DNA of 64,000 nt from Colletes latitarsis (Eukaryota; Arthropoda; Insecta; Hymenoptera; Colletidae): the NCBI RefSeq assembly GCF_051014445.1, contig NW_027488368.1, positions 22,418,001 through 22,482,000 of the forward strand, in the 5' to 3' direction. Of this stretch, positions 1 to 10,386 are shown one piece after another. The notes under the pieces are model-generated. The model was not told the DNA's origin. It did not search any database and was given only the letters and a program-made list of their open reading frames with translations. Numbering within the stretch: position 1 is the first letter of the stretch; each line of letters starts with the position of its first letter. A program made the translations under genes and the position numbers.

Positions 1-90
1 ATTTCTCATACTTCATGGCTAGATCCTGGGCTATTTCTGGATTGTATCACGTAGTAATGTGGTACCACGCTGAAACAGTCAATTAAACCT

Positions 91-169
91 GGTTTCGATC
101 AATATTTTAGAGGATAACGCAAGTTAGGTCTGAGATAGGTCTGGGATTCGCCCTTATCAGGCTCATACT
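91..169 (+). repeat. Truncated satellite monomer (79 bp)
   Basis: The ggtttcgatcaatatttt box recurs after only 79 bp (positions 91 and 170) instead of 176. The sequence jumps from ctcatact straight to ggtttcgatcaat, so about 97 bp are missing. The missing part covers the variable segment, the T-run box and the ggtacc palindrome. This is an internal deletion at a point without obvious long homology. Confidence 0.85.
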
Positions 170-1569
170 GGTTTCGATCAATATTTTAGAGGACAACACA
201 AGTTAGGTCTGGGATAGGTCTGGGATTTGCCCTCATCAGGGTCATACTTTCGCATATTGCTCATACTTGATGGCTAGATCCTGGGCTATTTCTGGATTGT
301 ATCACGTAGTAATGTGGTACCACGCTGAGACAGTCAATTAAACCTGGTTTCGATCAATATTTTAGAGGATAACGCAAGTTAGGTCTGAGATAGGTCTGGG
401 ATTCGCCCTCATCAGGCTCATACTTTCGCGTTTTTCACATACTTGTTGAACTGATCCTGGGTTTTTTCTTGTTTGGATCACGTAGTAATGTGGTACCGCA
501 ATGAAACAGTCCATTAAACCTGGTTTCGATCAATATTTTAGAGGACAACGCAAGTTAGGTCTGGGATAGGTCTGTGATTTGCCCTCATCAGGATCATACT
601 TTCGCATTTTTCACATACTTGTTGAACAGATCCTGGGTTTTTTCTGGTATGGATCACGTAGTAATGTGGTACCACACTGAAACATTCAATTAAACCTGGT
701 CTTGATAAATATTTTTGAGGCTAACGCATGTTAGGTCTGGGTTAGGTCTAGGATTTGCCCTCATCAGGCTCATACTTTCGCATATTTCTCATACTTCATG
801 GCTAGATCCAGGGCTTTTTCTGGATTGCATCACGTAGTAATGAAGTACGACACTGAAACAGTCAATTAAACCTGGTTTCCATCAATATTTTAGAGGACAA
901 CGCATGTTAGTTATAGGTTAGGCCTGAGATTTGCCCTCATCAGGGTCATACTTTCGCAGTTTTAACATACATGTTGACCAGATCGAGGGTTTTTTCTGCT
1001 TTGGATCACGTAGTAAAGTGGTACCACACTGATGCAGTCGATTAAACCTGGTTTCGATCAATATTTTAGAGGATAACGCAAGTTAGGTCTGGGATAGGTC
1101 TGGGATTTGCCCTCATCAGACTCATACTTTCGCACACTTCACATACTCGTTGAACAGATCCTGGGTTATTTTCTGGTTTGTATCACATAGTAATGTGGTA
1201 CCACACTGAAACAGTCGATTAAACCAGGTTTCGATCAATATTTTTGAGGATAACGCATGTTAGGTCTAGGTTAGGCCTGGGATTTTCACTCATCAGACTC
1301 ATACTTTCGCATTCTCCACATACTTGTTGAACGGATCCTGGGTTTTTTCTGGTTTGGTTCACGTAGTAATGTGGTACCACACTGAAACATTCAATTAAAC
1401 CTGGTCTTGATAAACATTTTAGAGGATAACGTATGTTAGGTCTGGGTTACGTCTAGGATATGCCCTCATCAGGCTCATACTTTCGCATATTACTCATACT
1501 TCATGGCTAGATCCTGGGCTATTTCTGGATTGTATCACGTAGTAATGTGGTACCACGATGAAACAGTCA

Positions 1570-2016
1570 ATTAAACCTGGTTTCGATCAATATGTTAGAG
1601 GACAACGCAAGTTAGGTCTGGGATAGGTCTGGGATTTGCCCTAATCAGGGTCATACTTTCGCAGTTTTAACATACATGTTGACCTGATCGAGGGTTTTTT
1701 CTACATTGGATCACGTAGTAGTATGGTACCACACTGAAACAGTCCATTAAACCTGGTTTCGATCAATATTTTAGAGAATAATTCATGTTAGGTCTAGGTT
1801 AGGCCTGAGATTTGCACTGATCAGACTCATAGCTTCGCATTCTTCACATACTTGTTGAACGGATCCTGGGTTTTTTCTGGTTTGGTTCGCGTAGTAATGT
1901 GATACCACACTGAAACATTCAATTAAACCTGTCTCTTGATAAATATTTTAGAGGATAACGTATGTTAGGTCTGGGTTACGTCTAGGATTTGCCCTCATCA
2001 GGCTCATACTTTCGCA
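1570..2016 (+). repeat. Repeated block, 11-monomer offset, copy 1
   Basis: This stretch of about 2.5 monomers recurs at 3509-3955, 1939 bp downstream (about 11 monomers). Both copies share rare variants: ctacattggatcacgtagta, agagaataattcatg, ctcatagcttcgc, ggttcgcgtagtaatg and cctgtctcttgat. Similarity drops at both ends to the ordinary between-monomer level, so this is a duplicated string rather than a chance match. Confidence 0.85.
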
Positions 2017-2339
2017 TATTTCTCATACTTCATGGCTAGATCCTGGGCTATTTCTGGATTGTATCACGTAGTAATGTGGTACCACGCTGAAACAGTCAAT
2101 TAAACCTGGTTTCGATCAGTACTTTAGAGGATAACGCAAGTTATGTCTGGGATAGGACTGGGATTTGCCCTCATCAGACACATACTTTCGCTCACTTCAC
2201 ATACTCGTTGAACAGATCCTGGGTTATTTTCTGGCTTGGATCACATATTAATGTGGTACCACACTGAAACAGTCCATTAAACCTGGTTTGGATCAATATT
2301 TTAGAGGATAACGAATGTTAGGTCTAGGTTAGGCCTGGG

Positions 2340-3170
2340 ATTTTCACTGATCAGATTCATACTTTCGCATTCTTCACATACTTGTTGAACGGATCCTGGG
2401 TTTTTTCCGGTTTGGTTCACGTAGTAATGTGGTACCACACTGAAACATTCAATTAAACCTGGTCTTGATAAACATTTTAGAGGATAACGTATGTTAGGTC
2501 TGGGCTACGTCTAGGATATGCCCTCATCTGGCTCATACTTTCGCATATTTCTCATACTTCATGGCTAGCTCCTGGGCTATTTCTGGATTGTATCACGTAG
2601 TAATGTGGTACCACGCTGAAACAGACAATTAAACCTGGTTTCGGTCAATATTTTAGAGGATAACGCAAGTTAGTTCTAGGTTAGGTCTGGGACTTGCCCT
2701 CATCAGGCTCATTCTTTCGCATATTTCTCATACTTGATGGCTAGATCCTGGGCTTTTTCTGGATTGCATCACGTAGTAATGTGGTACCACACTGAAACAT
2801 TCAAATAAACCTGGTCTTGATAAATATTTTAGAGGATAACGCATGTTAGGTCTAGGTTAGGCCTGGGATTTTCACTCATCAGACTCATTCTTTCGCATTC
2901 TTCACATACTTGTTGAACGGATCCTGGGTTTTTTCCGGTTTGGTTCATGTAGTAATGTGGTACCACACTGAAACATTCAATTGAACCTGGTCTTGATAAA
3001 CATTTTAGAGGATAACGTATGTTAGGTCTGGGTTACGTCTAGGATTTGCCCTCATCAGGCTCATACTTTCGCATATTTCTCATACTTCATGGCTAGATCC
3101 TGGGCTATTTCTGGATTGTATCACGTAGTAATGTGGTACCACGCTGAAACAGACAATTAAACCTGGTTTC
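2340..3170 (+). repeat. Trimer-register tandem block (528 bp period)
   Basis: A distinctive monomer with ataaacattttagagg and ggataacgtatgttagg occurs at about 1411, 2469 and 2997. The spacings are 1058 and 528 bp, that is six and three monomers. The last two copies share long matching flanks and define a local three-monomer unit. The boundaries given are approximate. Confidence 0.65.
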
Positions 3171-3508
3171 GATCAATATTTTAGAGGATAACGCAAGTTA
3201 GGTCTGGGATAGGTCTGGGATTTGCCCTCATCAGACTCATACATTCGCACACTTCACATACTCGTTGAACAGATCCTGGGTTATGTTCTGGTTTGTATCA
3301 CATAGTAATGTGGTACCACACTGAAACAGTCGATTAAACCAGGTTTCGATCAATATTTTTGAGGATAACGCATGTTAGGTCTAGGTTAGGCCTGGGATTT
3401 TCACTCTTCAGACTCATACTTTCGCATTCTCCACATAATTGTTGAACGGATCCTGGGTTTTTTCTGGTTCGGATCACGTAGTAGTGTGGTACCACACTGA
3501 AACAGTCC

Positions 3509-3955
3509 ATTAAACCTGGTTTCGATCAATATGTTAGAGGACAACGCAAGTTAGGTCTGGGATAGGTCTGGGATTTGCCCTAATCAGGGTCATACTTTCG
3601 CAGTTTTAACATACATGTTGACCTGATCGAGGGTTTTTTCTACATTGGATCACGTAGTAGTATGGTACCACACTGAAACAGTCCATTAAACCTGGTTTCG
3701 ATCAATATTTTAGAGAATAATTCATGTTAGGTCTAGGTTAGGCCTGAGATTTGCACTGATCAGACTCATAGCTTCGCATTCTTCACATACTTGTTGAACG
3801 GATCCTGGGTTTTTTCTGGTTTGGTTCGCGTAGTAATGTGGTACCACACTGAAACATTCAATTACACCTGTCTCTTGATAAATATTTTAGAGGATAACGT
3901 ATGTTAGGTCTGGGTTACGTCTAGGATTTGCCCTCATCAGGCTCATACTTTCGCA
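3509..3955 (+). repeat. Repeated block, 11-monomer offset, copy 2
   Basis: Second copy of the block at 1570-2016, carrying the same rare variants. It ends where the sequence turns to cagttctaacaaacatg in place of the catatttctcatac that follows copy 1. A few substitutions separate the copies (for example gtgata versus gtggta, and attaaacc versus attacacc). Confidence 0.85.
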
Positions 3956-4249
3956 GTTCTAACAAACATGTTGACCCGATCGAGGGTTTTTTCTGCTTTG
4001 GATCACGTAGTAAAGTGGTACCACACTGAAACAGTCCACTAAACCTGGTTTGGATCAATATTTTAGAGGATAATGCATGTTAGGTCTAGGTTAGCCCTGC
4101 GATTTTCACTCATCAGACTCATACTATCGCATTCATCAGATACCTGTTGAACGGATCCTGGGTTATTTCTGGTATGGTTCACGTAGTAATGTGGTACCAC
4201 ACTGAAACAATCAATTAAACCAGGTCTTGATAAATATTTTAGATGATAA

Positions 4250-5320
4250 CGCATGTTAGGTCTGGGTTAGGTCTAGGATTTGCCCTCATCAGGCTCATAC
4301 TTTCGCATATTTCTCATACTTCATGGCTAGATCCTGGGCTATTTCTGGATTGGATCACGTAGTAATGTGGTACCACACTGAAACAGTCAATTAAACCTGG
4401 TTTCGATCAATATTTTAGAGGACAATGCAAGTTAGGTCTGGGATAGGTCTGGGATTTGCCCAAATCAGGGTCATACTTTCGCATTTTTCACATACTTGTT
4501 GAACAGATCCTGGGTTTTTTCTGGTTTGGATCGCGCAGTAATGTGGTACCACACTGAAACAGCCCACTAAACCTGGTTTCGATCAATATTTTAGTGGATA
4601 ACGAAAGTTATGTCTAGGTTAGGCCTGGGGTTTGCCCTCATCAGACTCATGCTTTCGCATTTTTCACATACTTGTTGAACAGATCCTGGGTTTATTCTGG
4701 TATGGATCACGTAGTAATGTGGGACCACACTGAAACATTCAGCTAAACCTGGTCCTGATAAATATTTTAGAGGATAACGCATGTTAGGTCTGGGTTAGGT
4801 CTAGGATTTGCTCTCGTCAGGCTCATACTTTCGCATATATCTCATACCTCATGGCTAGATCCTGGGCTATTTCTGGATTGGATCACGTAGTAATGTGGTA
4901 CCACACTGAAGCAGTCAATTAATCCTTGTTTCGATCAATATTTTAGAGGACAATGCAAGTTAGGTCTGGGATAGGTCTGGGATTTGCCCACATCAGGGTC
5001 ATACTTTCGCATTTTTCACATACTTGTTGAACAGATCCTGCGTCTTTTTCTGGTTTAGATCACGTAGTAGTGTGGTACCACACTGAAACTGTCCACTAAA
5101 CCTGGTTTCGATCAATATTTTAGAGGATAACGAAAGTTACGTCTAGGTTACGCCTGGGATTTGCTCTCATCCGACTCGTGCTTTCGCATTTTTCACATGC
5201 TTGTTGAACAGATCCTGGGTTTTTTCTGGTATGGATCACGTAGTAATGTGGTACCACACTGAAACATTCAGTTAAACCTGGTCTTGATAAATATTTTTGA
5301 GGATAACGCATGTTAGGTCT
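4250..5320 (+). repeat. Three-monomer higher-order tandem (528 bp period)
   Basis: An ordered string of three monomer types (variable segments catatttctcatacttcatgg, then catttttcacatacttgttg, then catttttcacatacttgttg with a ggtatggatcacg ending) is repeated with 528-529 bp spacing from about 4250 to 5320. The same ordered string reappears near 6890-7430, 18720-19060, 20905-21440 and 23030-23540. It is therefore an established higher-order unit of this satellite. Confidence 0.75.
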
Positions 5321-5509
5321 GGGTTAGGTCTAGGATTTGCCCTCATCAGGCTCATACTTTCGCATATTTCTTATACTTCATGGATAGATCCTGGGCTATT
5401 TTCTGGTTTGGATCACATAGTGATGTGGTACCACACTGAAACAGTCAATTAAACCTGGTTTCGATCAATATTTTAGAGGACAATGCAAGTTAGGTCTGGG
5501 ATAGGTCTG

Positions 5510-5954
5510 GGATTTGCCCACATCAGGCTCATTCTTTCGCATATTTCTCATACTTCATGGCTAGATCCTGGGCTGTTTCTGGATTGTATCACGTAGTAAT
5601 GTGGTACCACGCTGAAACAGTCAATTAAACCTTGTTTCGATCAATATTTTAGAGGATAACGCAAGTTAGGTCTGGGGTAGGTCTGGGATTTGCCCTCATC
5701 AGACTCATGCTTTCGCTTATTTCTTATACTTCATGGATAGATCCTGGGCTATTTTCTGGTTTGGATCGCATAGTAATGTGGTAACACACTGAGACAGTCG
5801 ATTAAACCAGGTTTCGATCAATATTTTTGAGGATAACGCATGTTAGGTCTAGGTTAGGCCTGGGATTTTCACTCATCAGACTCATTCTTTCGCATTCTTC
5901 ACATACTTGTTGAACGGATCCTGGGTTTTTTCTGGTTTGTATCACGTAGTAATG
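5510..5954 (+). repeat. Repeated block, 4-monomer offset, copy 1
   Basis: A 445-bp stretch that recurs exactly 704 bp (four monomers) downstream at 6214-6658. Shared rare variants include ggctgtttctggattg, gtctggggtaggtctggg, ctttcgcttatttcttatac and gtaacacactgagacagtcg. I saw no difference between the copies by eye, so the duplication looks recent. Confidence 0.85.
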
Positions 5955-6213
5955 AAGTACAACACTGAAACAGTCAATTAAACCTGGTTTCCATCAATAT
6001 CTTAGAGGACAACGCAAGTTAGGTCTGGGATAGGTCTGGGATTTGCCCTCAACAGACTCATACGTTTCGTTTTTCACATACTTGTTGAACGGAACCTGGG
6101 TTTTTTCTGGTTTGGATCACGTAGTAATGTGGTACCACACTGAAACATTCAAATAAACCTGGTCTTGATAAATATTTTAGAGGATAACGCCTGTTAGGTT
6201 TGGGTTAGGACTA

Positions 6214-6658
6214 GGATTTGCCCACATCAGGCTCATTCTTTCGCATATTTCTCATACTTCATGGCTAGATCCTGGGCTGTTTCTGGATTGTATCACGTAG
6301 TAATGTGGTACCACGCTGAAACAGTCAATTAAACCTTGTTTCGATCAATATTTTAGAGGATAACGCAAGTTAGGTCTGGGGTAGGTCTGGGATTTGCCCT
6401 CATCAGACTCATGCTTTCGCTTATTTCTTATACTTCATGGATAGATCCTGGGCTATTTTCTGGTTTGGATCGCATAGTAATGTGGTAACACACTGAGACA
6501 GTCGATTAAACCAGGTTTCGATCAATATTTTTGAGGATAACGCATGTTAGGTCTAGGTTAGGCCTGGGATTTTCACTCATCAGACTCATTCTTTCGCATT
6601 CTTCACATACTTGTTGAACGGATCCTGGGTTTTTTCTGGTTTGTATCACGTAGTAATG
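6214..6658 (+). repeat. Repeated block, 4-monomer offset, copy 2
   Basis: Second copy of 5510-5954. Similarity stops after cacgtagtaatg, where copy 1 continues aagtacaacactg and this copy continues tggtaccacgcag. This gives a clean breakpoint inside the ggtacc region of the monomer. Confidence 0.85.
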
Positions 6659-8339
6659 TGGTACCACGCAGAAACAGTCTACTAAACCTGGTTTCGATCA
6701 ATATTTTTGAGGATAACGCATGTTAGGTCTAGGTTAGGCCGAGGATTTTCACTCATCAGACTCATACTTTCGCATTCTTCAGATACTTGTTGAACGGATC
6801 CTGGGTTTTTTCTGGTATGGTTCACGTAGTAATGTGGTACCACACTGAAACAATCAATTAAACCAGGTCTTGATAAATATTTTAGATGATAACGCATGTT
6901 AGGTCTGGGTTAGGTCTAGGATTTGCCCTCATCAGGCTCATACTTTCGCATATTTCTCATACTTCATGGCTAGATCCTGGGCTATTTCAGGATTGGATCA
7001 CGTAGTAATGTGGTACCACACTGAAACAGTCAATTAAACCTGGTTTCGATCAATATTTTAGAGGACAATGCAAGTTAGGTCTGGGATAGGTCTGGGATTT
7101 GCCCACATCAGGGTCATACTTTCGCATTTTTAACATACTTGTTGAACAGATCCTGGGTTTTTTCTGGTTTGGATCGCGCAGTAATGTGGTACCACACTGA
7201 AACAGCCCACAAAACCTGGTTTCGATCAATATTTTAGAGGATAACGAAAGTTATGTCTAGGTTAGTCCTGGGATTTGCCCTCATCAGACTCATGCTTTCG
7301 CATTTTTCACATACTTGTTGAACAGATCCTGGGTTTTTTCTGGTATGGATCACGTAGTAATGTGGGACCACACTGAAACATTCAGTTAAACCTGGTCTTG
7401 ATAAATATTTTAGAGGATAACGCATGTTAGGTCTGGGTTAGGTCTAGTATTTGCCCTCATCAGGCTCATACTTTCGCATATTTCTTATACTTCATGGATA
7501 GATCCTGGGCTATTTTCTGGTTTGGATCACATAGTAATGTGGTACCACACTGAAACAGTCGATTAAACCAGGTTTCGATCAATATTCTTGAGGATAACGC
7601 ATGTTAGGTCTAGGTAAGGCCTGGGATTTTCACTCATCAGACTCATTTTTTCGCATTCTTCACATACCTGTTGAACGGATCCTGGGTTTTTTCTTGTTTG
7701 GATCACGTAGTAATGTGGGACCACACTGAAACATTCAGTTAAACCCGGTCTTGATAAATATTTTAGAGGATAACGCATGTTAGGTCTGGGTTAGGTCTAG
7801 GATTTGCTCTCGTCAGGCTCATACTTTCGCATATTTCTCATACCTCATGGCTAGATCTTGGGCTATTTCTGGATTGGATCACGTAGTAATGTGGTACCAC
7901 ACTGAAACAGTCAATTAAACCTGGTTTCCATCAATATTTTAGAGGACAACGCATGTTAGGTCTAGGTTAGGCCTGGGATTTGTTCTCATCAGGGTCATAC
8001 TTCCGCAGTTTTAACATACATGTTGACCTGATCGAGGGTTTTTTCTGGTTTGGATCACGTAGTAATGTGGTACCACACTGAAACAGTCAATTAAACCTGG
8101 TTTCGATCAATATTTTAGAGGATAACGTAAGTTAGGTCTGGTATAGGTCTGGGATTTGCCCCCATCAGGCTCATACTTTCGCGATTTTCACATACTTGTT
8201 GAACAGATCCTGGGTTTTTTTCTGGTTTGGATCACGTAGTAGTGTGGTACCGCACTGAAACTGTCCATTAAACCTTGTTTCGATCAATATTTTTGAGGAT
8301 AACGCATGTTAGGTCTAGGTTAGGCCGAGGATTTTAACT

Positions 8340-8356
8340 CATCAGACTCATACTTT
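8340..8356 (+). other. Target-site duplication, left copy
   Basis: The 17-bp string catcagactcatacttt is satellite sequence repeated exactly at 8907-8923 on the other side of the inserted element. The last three T residues also belong to the adjoining T-run, so the true duplication is 14 to 17 bp. This is the signature of target-primed reverse transcription by a non-LTR retrotransposon. Confidence 0.9.
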
Positions 8357-8379
8357 TTTTTTTTTTTTTTTTTTTTTTT
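8354..8379 (-). other. Poly(A) tail of the inserted element (T-run on plus strand)
   Basis: Twenty-six consecutive T residues on the plus strand. Up to three at the left may come from the duplicated target ending in acttt. The tail marks the 3' end of the minus-strand element and its age: a homopolymer of this length without interruption suggests a fairly recent insertion. Confidence 0.92.
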
Positions 8380-8514
8380 GTCGTGGGGAAAATCTTCGAA
8401 AGACTCCCTCCTTGGGGAGAGGTGGGAGGGGTGTGTGGGATTCCCCGCGCCCGTACAACGACAGGCGCGGGACCTACCCACTAAAAACCCCACGGTGACC
8501 CTTCGGCACGCTTT

Positions 8515-8560
8515 GGGAGGATACCGGGAATCGCTCGAAGCATTCTTCCGGTATCCTCCC
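8515..8560. other. Inverted repeat (stem-loop) in the element
   Basis: Arms gggaggatacc (8515-8525) and ggtatcctccc (8550-8560) are perfect reverse complements. The pairing extends inward through ccggg/ttccgg with one bulged base. As RNA this would form a stable hairpin in the 3' region of the element, of the kind that 3' ends of non-LTR elements use for recognition by their reverse transcriptase. That function is inferred. Confidence 0.8.
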
Positions 8561-8588
8561 CGTGCCCGTGCTTTCGCGCCCATCCCCC

Positions 8589-8609
8589 GGGGGGACAATC
8601 GGTCCCCCC
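8589..8609. other. Inverted repeat (8-bp stem) in the element
   Basis: Arms ggggggac (8589-8596) and gtcccccc (8602-8609) are perfect reverse complements around a five-base loop, aatcg. It is the second of a series of compact GC stems in this element. Confidence 0.75.
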
Positions 8610-8626
8610 AGTAGACACACTGCCTC

Positions 8627-8663
8627 ATAGCGGCGGGACGGGGCCACTCCACCCCGCCGCTAT
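8627..8663. other. Inverted repeat (11-bp stem) in the element
   Basis: Arms atagcggcggg (8627-8637) and cccgccgctat (8653-8663) are perfect reverse complements around a 15-base loop. It lies between the 8589 stem and the 8790 stem. Confidence 0.8.
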
Positions 8664-8789
8664 CCGTCCCGGGGCCGCGTTTAGTGGCGGCTGCGAGCCC
8701 CAACTCGCAACCGCCCGCGACCCCGTTTCCACCCCTCGGCGGCCGGGCGTTCATGACCGCACCAGACCGCCGAGGGTGCCTCCCCTTGC

Positions 8790-8834
8790 GTCGGACCGGT
8801 AGGGGGAGGCACTCCTACCCCCAACCGGTCCGAC
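8790..8834. other. Long inverted repeat in the element
   Basis: Outer arms gtcggaccgg (8790-8799) and ccggtccgac (8825-8834) are perfect reverse complements. The inner parts tagggggagg and cctacccccaa pair with one bulge, giving a stem of about 20 bp around a loop of a few bases. It is the strongest hairpin in the element and sits nearest its truncated 5' end. Confidence 0.8.
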
Positions 8835-8906
8835 CCGGCGCCGCCTGGCGGGAGGAGGCTCCCCTCAGGACCCCCCTCCCAGCCTAGGTCATCCGCCACG
8901 CCGAGG

Positions 8907-8923
8907 CATCAGACTCATACTTT
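8907..8923 (+). other. Target-site duplication, right copy
   Basis: Exact second copy of the 17-bp satellite string at 8340-8356, immediately next to the 5' side of the minus-strand element. Satellite continues normally with cgcattcttcacatac. Confidence 0.9.
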
Positions 8924-10139
8924 CGCATTCTTCACATACTTGTTGAACGGATCCTGGGTTTTTTCTGGTTTGGATCAGGTAGTAATGTGGGACCACACTG
9001 AAACAGTCAATTAAACCTGGTTTCGATCAATATTTTAGAGGTCAATGCAAGTTAGGTCTGGGATAGGTCTCGGATTTGCCCACATCAGGGTCATACTTTC
9101 GCATTTTTCACATACTTGTTGAACAGATCCTGGGTTTTTTCTGGTATGGATCACGTAGTAATGTGGTACCACACTGAAACAGACCACTAAACCTGGTTTC
9201 GATCAATATTTTAGAGGATAACGAAAGTTATGTCTAGGTTACGCCTGGGATTTGCTCTCATCCGACTCGTGCTTTCGCATTTTTCACATACTTGTTGAAC
9301 AGATCCTGGGTTTTTTCTGGTATGGATCACGTAGTAATGTGGTACCACACTGAAACATTCAGTTAAACCTGGTCTTGATAAATATTTTAGAGGATAACGC
9401 AAGTTAGGTCTGGGATAGGTCTGGGATTCGCCCTCATCAGGCTCATACTTTCGCATATTTCTCATACTTGATGGCTAGATCCTGGGCTTTTTCTGGATTG
9501 CATCACGTAGTAATGAAGTACAACACTGAAACAGTCAATTAAACCTGGTTTTGATCAATATTTTAGAGAATAATTCATGTTTTGTCCAGGTTAGGTCTGC
9601 GATTTGCTCTCATCAGGCTCATTCTTTCGCATATTTCTCATACTTGATGGCTAGATCCTGGGCTTTTTCTGGATTGCATCACGTAGTAATGAAGTACAAC
9701 ACTGAAACAGTCAATTAAACCTGGTTTCCATCAATATTTTAGAGGACAACGCATGTTAGGTCTAGGTTAGGCCTGGGATTTGTTCTCATCAGGGTCATAC
9801 TTCCGCAGTTTTAACATACATGTTGACCTGATCGAGGGTTTTTTCTGGTTTGGATCACGTAGTAATGTGCGACCACACTGAAACAATCAATTAAACCTGG
9901 TCATGATAACTATTTTAGAGGATAACGCATGTTAGGTTTGGGTTAGGTCTAGGATTTGCCCTCATCAGGCTCATACTTTCGCGATTTTCACATACTTGTT
10001 GAACAGATCCTGGGTTTTTTTCTGGTTTGGATCACGTAGTAGTGTGGTACCACACTGAAACTGTCCATTAAACCTTGTTTCGATCAATATTTTTGAGGAT
10101 AACGCATGTTAGGTCTAGGTTAGGCCGAGGATTTTCACT

Positions 10140-10156
10140 CATCAGACTCATACTTT
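10140..10156 (+). other. Empty (pre-insertion) target site in the paralogous block
   Basis: The satellite around here matches both flanks of the 8357-8906 insertion. The left flank aligns at an offset of exactly 1800 bp and the right flank at 1233 bp. The difference of 567 bp equals a 550-bp element plus a 17-bp duplication. This copy reads straight through as catcagactcatacttt with nothing inserted. Further uninterrupted equivalents occur near 15590-15610 and 60860-60880. Confidence 0.85.
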
Positions 10157-10386
10157 CGCATTCTTCACATACTTGTTGAACGGATCCTGGGTTTTTTCTG
10201 GTTTGGATCAGGTAGTAATGTGGGACCACACTGAAACAGTCAATTAAACCTGGTTTCGATCAACATTTTAGAGGTCAATGCAAGTTAGGTCTGGGATAGG
10301 TCTGGGATTTGCCCACATCAGGGTCATACTTTCGCATTTTTCACATACTTGTTGAACAGATCCTGGGTTTTTTCTGGTATGGATCA

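Larger units (their letters stand above)
1..8356 (+). repeat. 176-bp satellite array, left segment
   Basis: Uninterrupted head-to-tail satellite of about 47 monomers. Each monomer carries, in order, the boxes ggatcacgtag, gtggtaccac, cctggtttcgatcaatattt, gttaggtctaggttaggtct, tcatcaggctcatactttcg, a variable segment, and gatcctgggttttttctgg. The window opens inside a monomer. One monomer near 91-169 is cut to 79 bp. Several monomer types alternate; they differ mainly in the variable segment (for example catatttctcatacttcatgg, cattcttcacatacttgttg, cagttttaacatacatgttg and cacacttcacatactcgttg). No host gene lies in this stretch. The array is likely constitutive heterochromatin; a centromeric role is inference only. 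Confidence 0.97.
8357..8906 (-). mobile_element. Short non-LTR retrotransposon insertion (truncated LINE 3' end or non-autonomous element)
   Basis: A 550-bp, very GC-rich sequence unlike the AT-rich satellite, ending on the minus strand in a poly(A) of about 23-26 residues and flanked by a 17-bp target duplication. On the minus strand it begins next to cctcggcgtggcgg and ends cccacgac followed by the A-run. It holds at least four strong inverted repeats and no convincing coding frame. Frames on both strands are open only because of the base composition, and one runs into a lysine run encoded by the poly(A). I read it as the 3' untranslated end of an R1/Jockey-type LINE left by 5' truncation. 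A short non-autonomous element with a complete 5' end is the alternative. Family assignment is from general resemblance only. The neighbouring copy of this satellite block at 10140-10156 is uninterrupted, which shows the pre-insertion state. Confidence 0.88.

Noticed and set aside
4063..4254. Dozens of minus-strand open frames of 63-71 codons beginning MRYPLKYL or MRYHLKYL
   Set aside because: They recur once per eligible monomer, start and stop in the same short box one repeat apart, shift frame every repeat and show many non-conservative changes. They are satellite artefacts, not genes.
8354..8379. Simple-sequence microsatellite of T
   Set aside because: It sits exactly at one end of an insertion with a target duplication, so it is the element's poly(A) tail.
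8378..8614. Plus-strand 78-codon frame inside the element
   Set aside because: Antisense to the element, no recognisable domain, and it overlaps strong inverted repeats.
8320..8754. Minus-strand 144-codon frame across the GC-rich element, rich in Arg and Gly and running into a lysine run
   Set aside because: The lysines are the poly(A) tail, the tail end is satellite, and frames on the opposite strand are equally open. This reflects high GC, not coding.
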